A stretch of 64,000 nt of DNA from positions 1 to 64,000 of the forward strand of contig OENT01000305.1 of assembly GCA_900239685.1 (NCBI GenBank), given 5' to 3'. Position numbers and translations under genes: made by a program. The notes beneath the pieces were generated by a model. That model saw only the letters and a list, made by a program, of their open reading frames with translations. It was not told where the DNA came from and ran no database searches. This stretch comes from Rotaria macrura. Taxonomy: Eukaryota; Rotifera; Eurotatoria; Philodinida; Philodinidae. Positions 24,343 to 36,501 of this stretch are shown in pieces (the stretch's first letter is position 1; each line of letters opens with the position of its first letter).

Positions 24343-26126
24343 AAGATGTATTTCTTGTTTCAATTTTAAATAAGTGTAGATATAAATAAATGGCTAAATA
24401 TTGTACTAATCAAATTCTGTAGGAGTGACGAACATGGTTGTTGAAGATCTCATAGATAGTAGTTAATTGAAATATTGTCAATCAGTGAATTGATATAAGA
24501 AGGGATACCACTACGGAAAAGCAAAGGATGACTAACTCCTCAAAAATGAAAATTTTTCTTTGATTCCCAAATGTGTTTCTATCGCAGAACTAGTGAGAAA
24601 AACTCGGTCGGTTGACCAAAGCATTTAATGTTGTCCTTAACTTTAAGGAAACAGATTACCACAAAATATAGTATGTTGCTTTCAATAATTCATTTATTTT
24701 AGTTTCCATCTCTATTTAAAATTCATATTATGAAATCTACAGTTTAAGTGTTTAAAATGAGCTCTATTGTCAAAAACGTTTACAGCTTGAAAGTAAAATC
24801 TATGGATGCATTCTGATGAGCATACTTGAAATGTGCTGACTCTAACACTTTAGATAATCACGAAAGGAATCAAGCAGAGCATGAACTGTAGTTTTTAATT
24901 TTACTGAATAATATCAATAATGATGATCGAAGACACGGGATTTATGGCTTTTCTATTTACTTGCGAAGGAACGTACGAGTGGCCGATATATGCTCCACAT
25001 CTGTTTGCATATTTTGCTTCAAAGGTATGGTAGAGTTTCAACTTGTACATATTTCTATGGATACCGTAACGCGAAGAAAATTAAAGGAATTCAACCAATT
25101 AACGAAAATATAGATCAAATACTGCTTCTGACTGTGGACGAAGATCACGAACATGCAAATGTACACATAAGCAGACCCACAAGTAATGCTACATATAGTC
25201 TTTATTAGGTTATTTTAAACAAAATTAGTTATCCATACTGATAAAGAGATAATAAAAAGAAAGTTCATAGCAAGATTTTTCTCATTGCACCCCCACCCCT
25301 CTCTCTCTTATGAATTCCGTTTAACTAGATGAATTTTTAAGCATATAAAGTAATTTCAACATCTCTGCCGATACTTTTTTCAAAATCTTACCTCTTCAAA
25401 TTCAAAGGATATAAATCATAAGAGTATATATTTTCCTGTTAAACAATCAAATCGCAAAACAATTAATTATCATGTTCTGATCGACAGTACTTTAACATAG
25501 CAGCTGTTCTTGATTTTTATCGATCATTCGTGAAATAATTCTATCTTATTAACTATGAAAAAAAAATGATTCATATTATTAAGAAAACTTTATTTTCGAT
25601 AGATTGACGAAGGAATATGCCCGTTAGTGTTGACTAAGTTAGAAACCATTGTTTTTTCCATTGAACATATTAACAATATACGTGTGCTAATAAGAACAAT
25701 AATGGAAACATCAAGCGTAAGATTCATTCATACACGTAAGATCGAATGTAACCTATTGTGTTATCGATACAGTAAAGCCACACCTAACTATGCACATTTT
25801 GTTACTCAAAATTTATAAATTCTCACAAAAAGAATATCATTTCAAGTTTTTTTACGCTATTCTTTGCTTATCTATTACTTAGTAGAAGTAATTTTTCTAT
25901 TGCTTGTCTCATGTGCACATTGATAAGAGCACTTAGGTTTCTTTTTATGTTATTGAAACAACATTGACAACCACATGATGTTATATCAATACAAATAAGA
26001 GCAAAGTCAACAGTAGTATTATCTCTCCAGAACAGAAATAAACGAAAACAATTATCGTATTCATCAGTGACATTCGTCTCTGTTCATATTTAATAGTGAT
26101 ACTATACAGTGGATCACCATTTAGTG
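24343..26126. other. Intergenic, AATAAA and low-complexity tracts only
   Basis: AATAAA at 24385-24390 belongs to the upstream gene. A CCACCCCT/CTCTCTCT tract lies near 25288-25310. Short ORFs at 24990-25208 and 25627-25818 have no recognisable motif, and I do not call them. Confidence 0.35.
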
Positions 26127-27575
26127 ATGTCGACTACTTTCTTTTTTACTATCAGTCTTCTAAGTATCATAAAAATGATATCATCTACAGTTATGGATCC
26201 CATACCATTTGGGCCTGAAAGATTAAATGATTTTTTCTTTGTTAAAAACGGTACTATATTTCACCAATTTGTATGTATCAAATGACTACTTTTTATCGCT
26301 ACTCTCATCTCTGACCTATTACATATGTCTACTTATTTATATGTTACATAGAATCATGGTGCTTATGGTGGTACACCTAAAGTAGTTGTCCAATCCCAAT
26401 ATACATACGTTGAAAAAATGGAATCATCGATTGTAAGTGTAGATTAATTGTTTCTATTCTAATCAATGCTTTTTTGGTTTATTGTCATCTCTAACCAAAT
26501 ATAGAGGCAGTGGATGAACGATGCAACAGGATATCGTCAATGTATAAGAATAGCAAAACAACGATTAGCAGAAATGATGCATATTGGCAATGCATCCGAT
26601 ACTGTATTACTCGATAATGCTAGTGAAGGAATCAATGATATTCTCCGGAATTTAGATCCACCATTAGGTTCATCAGATTATATTTTAGATCTATCGATTG
26701 CCTATGGTCCATTTAAAGGCTTCTATCAATGGTTAGGTTCACGTTACGGTGTTAAAGTCTTAGAAGTTCCGATTCGATGGCCCGTTACAGGTCCCGAATC
26801 ATTCATCAATCCGATAAGTGCTGCATTGGAAGCAAATACTTCGACGATTAATATTCGTGCCGCTATATTTAGTCATGTATCGGCATATCCAGCAGTAATA
26901 TTACCTGTAAAAGAATTAGTAGAATTATTTCATCGCTATAAAATACCCGTGATTGTCGATGGAGCCCATGCACTTGGAAATATTGAAATTAATATTGAAG
27001 ATATGTCAAATGTTGACTATTACTTTACAAATACACATAAGTGGTTGTATTCAAGTAAAAGTAGTGCTATTCTCTACGTGCGACATGATCATCAACATTT
27101 GTATGTACCTGCACCGGCTGTTGTGGATTCAGCAATGACCGAAGATTTTGAATCAAGATTTATATGGACAGGTACACGCGATCGAACACCGTATTGTGCA
27201 ATACTGTCTGCATTAGATTATCGACAATCCTTGGGTGGTGAAGAACGTATCATGAATTATAATCGTGATTTAGCACAATATGGTGGTCGATATTTAGCAC
27301 GCCTATGGCAAACAAATATATTGTCACCTGAAACTATGCAAACTTCCATGACGAACATACAAGTACCAACAAATAATTTAACAATATGTCAACTAGTTGT
27401 TGGTCAACTATATAATACATATAATACGATGGTGAGTGGAGCGAGTACTATTATTCCTGAGCTTGGTAACATTCCCTGTTATTTACGATTATCGGCGCAA
27501 GTTTATCAAGAAAAAAATGATTGGCATGTATTGGGTGCATTAGTATTGAAATTATTAAAAGAATTGAATGCTTAA
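26127..27575 (+). CDS. Class V PLP-dependent enzyme (isopenicillin-N epimerase-like)
   Basis: Three exons, 26127-26270, 26352-26432 and 26505-27575, with introns of 81 and 72 bp, both phase 0; 431 aa. The first 23 residues are hydrophobic and could be a signal peptide or just an extended N-terminus; internal methionines at residues 17 and 23 are alternative starts. FNHGAYGGTPKVV at the exon 1/2 junction is the substrate-binding NHGSxG motif of the group. DGAHALGN (D227) holds the PLP-ring aspartate, and K254 in TNTHKWLYSSK is the Schiff-base lysine. The family includes isopenicillin-N epimerases, cysteine desulfurase-like and ergothioneine-pathway C-S lyase-like (EgtE) proteins. The sequence alone does not decide the reaction. 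All catalytic residues I can check are intact. Sequences of this type are common in bacteria and fungi. Confidence 0.85.
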
Positions 27576-28384
27576 TATGTTTGACATGAACGGGTTAAGA
27601 TTAGAGTATATATCTTTCTCCTTTTTGTATTTCTTGCTACATTTGAAATCTTGATTGCAAATCAAGATGATCACTACCGAACGAACTACAATCAATCGAT
27701 GCTTTTTAATTTATGCCAAAATTGATATTATAAACGAGCATACTGGTGAATACAATATTTGATAATATCGCTATGAGCTGAAGTGTTCAAATGAGCTCAT
27801 GGTCTTAAATGCGAGAGTATTGCAGTACATTCACACCAAGTTTTAGATATGAATTTTTGTCAGAAAATAGAATTTGATATTTATGATTTGAGTGAAATCC
27901 ACTGTAAGGAGAAGTCTCGAACATCTACAGGATACGCTTGGTTATAGTTGTAGGGTTATATGAAGTGTAGAATGACACCTACAACTGATAATAAACGATA
28001 CTATAAAATTAAATGGATTGTTCAATTTTTCGACCAGGGAGTCGGTCTATTGTTAACTTGGACGATATTGAGTTTAGTTTGATTGGTATATACTATACGA
28101 GTTGACATTCAGCTCGTATAACGTGGGAGAAACCAATCATATTAGAACATTTCTGTCATAGTCATTAAAATGAGTGTGAGAGAAAAATCGTATAGTACAA
28201 TTATAGAACGAACTATGAATCACAGTTGATAAATTATGTCATGGAGAAAATGACTACCTATATTTATACCATTTTGCTTTTGCCACTTTCTCCTTCTTAT
28301 ATTCACCTGAAAGCTAATCAATTTATTTTCCTCTGCATCTCTATTCGTCATCAATTAATTAAAAAACAACATATAGATTTCAAA
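27576..28384. other. Intergenic between PLP enzyme and YbaY-like gene
   Basis: About 800 bp with no ORF I trust. An inverted pair TATACTATACGAGTTGAC / CAGCTCGTATAACGTGG lies near 28087-28126. The last 60 bases before the next ATG are AT-rich, ending in AAA just before the start. Confidence 0.35.
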
Positions 28385-28801
28385 ATGTTTCCAAGACATT
28401 ATGGATCTGCATCGGGTTTTGGTAATTCAAATCGAGGATTCAGTCAGCAAACAAGTATCAGTCGCCGTTCACAAGGTAATGTGGTCACTGGTAAAGTTGT
28501 TTCATCTCTTAACTATGCTGATGTATTTCGTGGTGATGAGATACTAGAAGTTGCAGTCGTAAATGCTTCATTAATGGATGCACCAAGTATTATGCTAGGA
28601 CGACAGAGAATTCGTTTGCAACCTGGTCAAGGATTTCCGATTTGGTTTCAAGTCAACTATGATAAATCACGAGCAGGACCAGGTGTCGGCGGTCGCACAA
28701 TGCAAGCAAGCATCAAGAATATGAATGGTCAATTAATGTATATCAATGATACTCAAACACCGTTAAAACATAATGTCAAAATAGATGTTAAACGTGTATG
28801 A
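28385..28801 (+). CDS. YbaY/YscW-type lipoprotein-domain protein
   Basis: An intronless 138-aa product from the ATG at 28385, preceded by AAA. The frame is open upstream to 28226, but that part is low-complexity and unlike the family, so I prefer the internal start. Residues about 33-135 match the bacterial YbaY / type III secretion chaperone YscW domain (PF09619): VTGKVV, then EILEVAVVNASLMDAPSIMLG, a GQGFPIWFQVNYD strand, and GQLMYINDTQTP near the end. In bacteria the domain is usually on a lipoprotein or cell-surface protein; here there is no lipobox and no clear signal peptide, and the first 30 residues are Ser/Gly/Arg-rich. Function in an animal is unknown. The family is essentially bacterial as far as I know, so horizontal acquisition is the simplest reading. 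Confidence 0.72.
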   Translation: MFPRHYGSASGFGNSNRGFSQQTSISRRSQGNVVTGKVVSSLNYADVFRGDEILEVAVVNASLMDAPSIMLGRQRIRLQPGQGFPIWFQVNYDKSRAGPGVGGRTMQASIKNMNGQLMYINDTQTPLKHNVKIDVKRV

Positions 28802-31232
28802 GAAATGCATTGAAAACATAGTTTCCAAATCAATTCCCAAACTTTTTTTAATGATCCCTATTTCATGTATGATCAGTATCAATCAGAAGACTCAATTTTA
28901 TCGTGGAAATAATAAAAGTTAATACTTTGATTGATCATATTTTTGTTGTTTTGCGTATCAATTGTGATTCAATTGATCTTTCTCAACAGATGTTTTTCAT
29001 GACCTACAAAAATAACAAGATAGATTGCTCGAAAGCAAAAAGATTGGTGTCTTCGATGAAAAACATACTTCGCCATTGCGGTTATTTTTAGCAGTAAATG
29101 CTTACTCTCTGAATTCATTCAAGTGTATCTAATATGTATGTAGAATAATCAGTTCCTACACGTGATTCAAAATGAAGGGAGCATGAAAACTTGAGTTAAG
29201 TCAAAAACGTTTTTGTGCCAGCTCTATGGATTTGATTAAATTTTACTGAAATAAATGCATTTGCTTACCGATTAATCACATCATGAATAAACGTTAAGCT
29301 TATAGATTTCGTAGGTTATCGAAAGTTAATGACCACCGAAACTTAGAGTATCGAATTGTCTTAAACATTGACAAATTTAATTACGAATAACAAATAAGTA
29401 TGACAGATATTCACTGAATTCATTGGTTAACTTCAATTACTAATAGTTATCATATTAATCACACCGTGTACTTGTTTTTCTTTTACAAAGTCAAATCACT
29501 CAACATATACGTTTCTAATAGTATTCATCTTTCGAATTTGTCCATCTTATCACACATGCGCTTGTATCTTTTTCTTAAGACGTCTTAGGCGTAAGCGATG
29601 TTATTGCTAATATTAGTCGTACAAATAACGGTGATCTATTCGATAGTTTTATAAATAGCTAAATTATGTTCATTGATATTTATTAATAGCTCTTGTTTTC
29701 TTATCGTCTGTGTTTTAATTATGCAAGATCATTCAACTTATCAAGATAAAGATTTTACAGCTGACGTTGTTTTCTACGAAATAGTTGTAAGAGATATCCA
29801 AGATAGAATATGTTTTTACGTTTCATAAAGAGTTTGCCTACAAAACACTGTTCAGTTACTACTGGGCATGATCATTATTATTCATTCTTATCTTATTAGA
29901 ATCAAAAAGCGAAATTATGAATAAGCCAAGTTTTCAGACTAACTTAGCTCAAAATTCAGCAAGTTTCAATCATAATTTCGACGGAAGATGCATTTATAAT
30001 AATATTGATTCGAATGCTTAGTTTGAACAGAATGAAATCATTCATTTAGACTTCTGCAATAGTAATAGATAAGTAAGCTCGCATTCAACTGTTGATAAGC
30101 ATCAGAGAAAAATCATGTAAACCTACGATTTCTTGAAGCAGTTCTTTGATGATATTCATTGCTTCAGGATTTTTAAAAAATTCGATAACTGTATTCTGAA
30201 ATCTTCTGACTGCCACAAGACACGAATTAGAATGTTTATAAATCTAGATCTGTTTGATAAAATAGATATAAGTGAAAATTCTCACTGATACAAAATGATG
30301 AGCTTTCACTATGTCAAATATCCGCATACAAAAGGAAAATTAAGTTCACCGTTTTCGTTTTATGGATGAATCTAAATTATTTGTTACTAAATTAATATAT
30401 TTTTTACTTTGGTCTTTTCTTTTCATGTATCCAGATTCACAGGCAGCTATTCTGTGATGAACAACATGTTGTACAAGTTATTTGAGAAGAAAAAAAAAGA
30501 AACCTTGAAAAGGAAAAACTACTGTGCATAACCCAGTGTGTACTTGATGCAAATGATCACACAATCATCTTCACATAAGAGCCATGATTAGAAATGAACC
30601 GTTTGATAATACTAAGATATGTTTTCAAAAATAAATATTCTAATGCTTAAAAAAATCAACTCAAAAATTGTATGACCGAAATTGTAAGAAAACGATAACA
30701 ACGCTGTACTTTCTTGTGGATTTTCTCATAGTTATATGAAATATATTCTAAAATATAAGAATTATTACTAATATATCATGTTTACAAGTATTTATAACTA
30801 AGAGAAAACTTTTTATCGAGGTCAATCGGATCATTTTTTTTTGTGTAAGAAATATGTTATCATCGTCATGTTTCGTTGGACCCTTGTCAACATTGACGCG
30901 TATGAATCGTATCATTGTTATACTGATGATTACGATGGAATGATGTTCTCAGATTAATTTCACTGATGAAATTTAGAAGACATTTTCGTTCTTTACAAGA
31001 CAACAAGTAACAGATTACATAGACAAATATTGAGTGATGGTATGTTTACTTATCTAAAGCTTGAAAATTCTTTTTGATTATTTTAGGGGTTGATAAAACG
31101 TATGGTCTCGTAAGTTTTATTTTTAAATCGGCGTCCCTACTAATATGAAGTTCGATAACCAAGTTGATCCAATCAATACACACAATAATAGTCATCAAAG
31201 TATTAATAGACAATTGAAAAGGTTTGTCTGTT
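28802..31232. other. Intergenic, 2.4 kb, nothing recognised
   Basis: AT-rich. An ORF of 62 codons at 28903-29091 follows the YbaY-like gene but begins with a non-ATG codon and has no motif. A short ATG ORF near 29721 (MQDHSTYQDKDFTADVV) ends after about 35 codons and could be the broken start of a lost gene. Confidence 0.35.
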
Positions 31233-33305
31233 ATGAGTTTCTTACAAATGTTTAAAAGCATATGCTTTAATTCAAGGAAATATGCACAAATAATATGTTT
31301 TATATTGATTGTCATTATGAACTTAAGTGCATGGATCGATCTACAAGGTGTCTTTTTGGAATTACCTTTGATGCTTTCATTCATACCTGAAGGTTGGAAA
31401 TTACCATCGATCGTAGGCCTATGTCTTTGTGCTGCTAACATAATGCTTGCCATAGTTACATTATTGTGATGGTATCAAGGAAAACGATTTTCTGAGATTC
31501 CTTATATCTATATCATCATCATCATTGGTATTGTGTCATGTTGCATTTTGACTTTTTTCTGGCATAAAACAACGTACTTGTTTGGTCGTCAAAGAAGTAT
31601 ATGGTTAATTGGTTCTGTATTTACTCTATCCATGCTTGATAGTACATCTTCTCTTGTCTTCTTCAATTACATGAAACGATATCGTATTCATTATTTAACT
31701 GCATTTTTTCTAGGCAAGGAACTCACAGGTAGAATACCTACATTATTGCTATTAGTGCAAGGTACAGGAGGTGAAGCAATATGTTTAACACATAACAATA
31801 GCACTAAATTAGAACCTAATTTTACAAAGCCACGTTTTAGTGTTACTGTTTATATGCTTCTCATTGCAAGTATTATTGGTGCTTCACTTGTTGCATTCCT
31901 TATACTCCGTTGGACAAATATAGTCTCGTTAGCAGATGGTCAGAAGCCGGTAAGACATGTTTAAAAGTTGTTAAGTTACAAAGAAAACTAGTTTTTTGAT
32001 TGAATCTGAACTACAGATCGTTATCATCATTGAATAATCTTTTTCTTGTTTCCAATTCAGATTAAGTGTACTTCCATCAGAAGAATTTAAATTTAGATAA
32101 CTGATTCAGAGAATAGTTTCTAATACTGAATTTTTTTTTCGAACGAAACTTGACGAATATTTAAAAATTTCACAAAAGTGCTCGATCACTCTTGCTACTT
32201 TGTCCGTGAATAAATTGAATTTTTTTCCTATATATATTTGTTCTGCAACTTGTATCCCAGGACTAGGCTAATAGCAATGATGGTTTTATTACAAAACGAA
32301 TAATTTTCTTTAGTAAAAAAGAAATATGCTTTGGTAAGAAAATTTTCAAGATCTTCTTAAGAATATCGCTGGCTATACTGTTTGAACAAGAATTCATGAA
32401 GACGAATGGTTTAGCATGCGAGTTACAGCGTCAGAATGACATAAGTTTTCGTCTTTTTTGTTGTCAGCCTAAAAAAGAAAGCTCTTTAACAGCTACGCTA
32501 TACAAAATTATGATGACTTTTAAGGGGTAAAATACTAATCGGATAAATTATTATTATCAGATACAATCCACTCTACAAAGACGTTTTCTAATTATTTCTC
32601 TCAGTGTTTAAATTGGTATGAAATTAAGTTTGCGAATACACACATCGATTATAAATTTTCTTGTAGAAGAAACTCGATGATCTTACACTTAAAAAAACTT
32701 GTGGTGCGGCTGAATATTCACCTATGGTACCGATACACCAATCTACTAAACCAACTAAACATATTAGACATGTACCCACTAGCTCTTTTCTATTGCTCTT
32801 ATTTATTAATACTTACAATTCATTCGTATTATTTGGTATTTTGTCATCGTTAACTACCTACAGCATATTACCGTACGGACAAAAAACATTTTACTATTTG
32901 TGTCTACTCAGTCCTGTATCCTACTCGCTTTCGTTACTGGTTAGTATTAAATGCGCATCCATATCAATATGTTTGACAATCATAGGATCAATAGTTGGAT
33001 CTATTCTAGCTATCTTTATTATAATCATTGCAAAGCAAAGTCTATGCCCATGATGTGCAGATACATTGCACGGCGCTGTAATTGTGATCTTTGTTTAGTT
33101 TCTATTGACATTCATCATTGCCTATTTACGAATAACAACAGGCAACTTTATTAAAGGTCGATGGTCTGACGAAAAAGGCATGTTCTACTTAGGTATAACC
33201 GTTCAACTGGGATTATTTGTCGGTGCTGTTCCTATGTATGTTTTGATCAATGTGTTGAGCCTATTCATCCATCGAAAACCATGTCAAATTTATCGTGTAG
33301 ACTGA
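31233..33305 (+). pseudogene. SLC52A: Riboflavin transporter (SLC52 family) copy with three in-frame stops
   Basis: Two blocks, 31233-31949 and 32667-33305, separated by a 717-bp GT-AG phase-0 intron, reproduce the SLC52/RFVT order: WIDLQGVFLELPLMLSFIPEGWKLPS after TM1, FFLGKELTGRIPTLLLLVQG in the middle, a TTYSILPYGQKTFYYL segment, a CP-ending helix, and GITVQLGLFVGAVPMY near the end. Functional members are about 450-470 aa, 11-TM plasma-membrane importers of vitamin B2. Here the frame is never shifted but is cut by TGA at 31467-31469 (right after the VTLL helix), TGA at 33051-33053 and TAG at 33096-33098. Homology continues directly across each stop. I read it as a fairly young pseudogene; sequencing error or recoding cannot be excluded. 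Confidence 0.75.
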
Positions 33306-34981
33306 AGATCATGAACTAATGATCCTTAGACTAATATCTACCATACCTCAATGCGTCCTTCTATTCATAGAAAGAATATATTAGGTAGACATTTTTCTAA
33401 TGAATGTGTCAGTTACAAAGGGTTATTGTCTAAGAAGATTTATTCCTATATATTTGGTCATTTATTGCTGAGAATGATTCGACTTTCTGGTGAATTATAC
33501 GAAAGAAAAAGTAACTGATTGATAAAGAAAGCATTCTTTCCTTGGCATAAAAATACTGCCATGCTGATTAATCAGGGATCACAGTGGCCTTCATTTGAAA
33601 ATCATGAATTTCAATAAAAATCTCAACATTTTAAGTCTTATCTTAGTACTATTGTTCAGAATGAAAGCTACACAAAAGAATGTTAATCAATGATAGTTCT
33701 TTGAAATCGCTAGATTATATTTCAGCGAATGCATACTTCGAGTTCTGCATTTTGCTTTTCGTTCGCTATCTCTAATTGTGTGTTGTGTATTTGTTTTCTT
33801 TTTCCAAGACACTTGCCATTGAGGAAGGAGCATTCTATACTATTACAGAGTATCGCATTTACTTCTAACCGAAATAATATTTTTATCAGGAAAATAGTCC
33901 TTTAAACTGAATAAGAAAAATCAGCATTATCACACTTTTAAACATTCTATATCCATCCTTTCTGCACTCAAACCATTTTCTTGCACCAGGTCTCCTTCCC
34001 TCCCCTCCCATCTCCTATACTTTTCCTCTTCTTGATATAAATGTTCTTCCCACATATATATATATAGCAATCATATTATAGATGCACGAATAAAAGCGTT
34101 TACAAGCAAACTTCAGTTAATCAATCAACTAGATTGTTAAAATACTGGATTACAAGATTTAATGCAATTAACGCATTGTCAGAATGTGTATGATATAGAT
34201 ATAGTCGAAGTACTACTGATGATAATTTTTGATGATAAAATAGCTGCTTTCAAAAATCAATTCATTCGAAATAATTGAAACTTCAATTAATTACAACAAA
34301 ACAAAATGGTCAAAATAAATAAAAATTTTAGTAGTACTCTCTTTTTTATAGAGAAATTTTCGATAAAATATTTAAGAAACGTTGAGTATAATAAAATAAA
34401 ACGCAAAAATCATGTATACGTGATCTGAGCGAGATTAATCTTGAGAAATCAGTAGTTTTAGTCAAAAGCAGGAAAATCAGGAAAGTGATTAGAGTATCAC
34501 TGTGAGAGTTGTGGTTACTACATGATGTACCAAATTTTCTCAACTAGAGATGTGCGAATCTGTGAACGAATATCAATACTCGATGCAGCATGGCAAAGTA
34601 TTGTCTTTCTTGATAGATAACTCTAGAATGTGACTTTTTTAATAAGCACGTCATCTACCTGCAATTCACTTGATTAGTAGAACGCTGACCAATGAAAAAT
34701 CTACGCAAGCGTTTGTTTGTTTGTTTGAGTTTTGTTTCTTAGGTTATTTAATAAATAATTGTGATTAATATGACATGGCATAGAATGTTTGACTTTACGT
34801 CGTAGACATCATAGATTTCTGTAAACTTCCTATTCAAGAATTAATTAGAAGAATTGTGAAACACATTGTATTTATGAATTAATAGGATATGAAGTGTGAA
34901 TACATTCTAAAACAGACTTCAGTAGAAGATAATTTCATTAATCAACTGAGTTTAATACAGTTCTTTAAGATGCATCGATTT
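33306..34981. other. Intergenic, one possible solo hAT end
   Basis: A run of (TA)n occurs near 34056-34068. At 34551 the sequence CTAGAGATGTGCGAA resembles the TAGGGATGTGCGA terminus of the fold-back at 7925, but no partner end was found. No gene. Confidence 0.35.
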
Positions 34982-35671
34982 TCATTTGTCATCTTCAGCT
35001 AATTCAACCTCGATCTCCCATTTACAACCAAAAAAATGTACGCTTAAAATTTTTAGTTTTGTTCCAACGACCAATAAGGCTTCTTTTTCTTCTGTGTTGG
35101 CACTCCATTTCCAGATATTAGCTATATTTCTCTTTGCTGATTCGCTTGAATTCTCCGTTTTCAATATAATTATCGCATTACCAGAATAAATTAATAAGCG
35201 ATCAATGGTGAAGGATAGAAATGAATTTGTATAATAGAACTGCTTTGTTTTATCTATATAATATTGAATTTCTTTGTCACTTAGTGTTAAACCACGATAA
35301 TAAGCATGTTTTATAGTTGATTGATTCAAACCTCGAATCAATGAACGAAGCTTATTAACATATAGCCAGTCGATATCATCGAAATTTGCACTGATCAAAT
35401 TTAAATTTGTTTTCATGTAACATTCATTAGAACGACTATCTGTATAAGATTTAAGAACATCTAGCATGTCATCATTTAATTCGTGTTCATTGATCACTGT
35501 TGGATAAATTTGTTGAAAATAAGAATGATATGGATTGATTGTTAAAAGTTTACAATCAAGTGAATTAGTTGCATGGTTATAATGAAAATGATCTGTTTCA
35601 TAGTTTTCAGTCGTTGAAGCTAATGTTTTCGGTAAATAACGACTTGATTGGGCATTAAAAATACGATTCAT
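34982..35671 (-). CDS. NAD:arginine-type ADP-ribosyltransferase, single domain
   Basis: A single-exon 229-aa protein whose ATG is at 35671. The C-terminal half carries the R-S-E signature of the ART (ecto-ART, clostridial C2/C3-like) clade: R126 in HAYYRGL, the serine of TNSFLS (S150, with S153 nearby), and E195-K-E197 in the final ExE motif, followed by the characteristic GTKLKIL strand. The ExE glutamates indicate that arginine modification is possible. No signal peptide or GPI-type tail is evident, so the enzyme is probably intracellular. Residues 1-100 match no domain I recognise. Such ARTs are strongly expanded in bdelloids. Catalytic residues appear intact; the target is unknown. Confidence 0.8.
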   Translation of the reverse strand: MNRIFNAQSSRYLPKTLASTTENYETDHFHYNHATNSLDCKLLTINPYHSYFQQIYPTVINEHELNDDMLDVLKSYTDSRSNECYMKTNLNLISANFDDIDWLYVNKLRSLIRGLNQSTIKHAYYRGLTLSDKEIQYYIDKTKQFYYTNSFLSFTIDRLLIYSGNAIIILKTENSSESAKRNIANIWKWSANTEEKEALLVVGTKLKILSVHFFGCKWEIEVELAEDDK

Positions 35672-36501
35672 ATTAGAGCCTCATGAAAAAGAAAGACTTG
35701 GAAATAAAACAAATGTTTTTTACTTCATGTAATTGCATCTTTACTGTGAAAGTTTAGAGAAAATATATCAAAAATGATTCATAATTTTCATTCTGTACTT
35801 TCTTACTGAATATGGTTCATGCCTCGTTTTATATGATTATTTAACGGTTGAATATTTTCATGGTATGGAATTTCAAGTGTTGACAAAGGAGTGTTCCCTC
35901 AAAATGAATTAGTACAGCATAATAAGCGAAACTAAACAGCTAATGTTATTAAAAACTTTCTGCGAAACCATAAATTGCCATATTGTAGTTTTGAGAATAT
36001 GTTTTCAGTTAAATCTTCAATAGGGTTTGGTTTGACGTTCTTCTGTAGTAGACTAATATTCTGTCTTGTGATTTTCTGCAATATAATTATTGTGACGATG
36101 AAGACTCACAACAATCCATATCTTGACATCGAAAGTTTCGATTCGAAACTGTTTATCTAAAAACAATAGGAATGTGATAAAGTTATTCTTCTGTCTTTTT
36201 ATTATTTTTTTCTAATGGAATCATGCTTCTCAATATTATATGTCAATTGTTTTTCCTTTTTTGCTTTATTTCGTCATTTTTATAATTTGCAATGAGCTGC
36301 AAGTATACAACGAGGACGACGCTTCCGTGCAAGTTGAAAAAGATTATTTACTAGAATAGACAAACACATAAAGTGTTATTCACTACCTCACGAACTGACT
36401 CTCCCCAACAAAATATTTTAGGCATAGAAACAATTTTAGTGACTTATCATGTAAATGTTTTAAAAGAGTTCTCATGACACGCACGAGTAATTTCGAAGTT
36501 G
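35672..36501. other. Intergenic upstream of the single-domain ART gene
   Basis: About 830 bp, AT-rich, with no further exon. It presumably includes the promoter of the minus-strand ART gene. Confidence 0.35.

Noticed and set aside
24990..25208. 72-codon ORF downstream of the glutathionylspermidine-type gene
   Set aside because: Starts with a non-ATG codon and matches no family; alternative frames around it are broken.
31046..31453. 135-codon minus-strand ORF
   Set aside because: Lies antisense to the first block of the SLC52 copy, which shows clear homology on the plus strand; it is a shadow.
34551..34570. TAGAGATGTGCGAA, like a hAT end
   Set aside because: No matching opposite end or 8-bp duplication nearby; too short to call.
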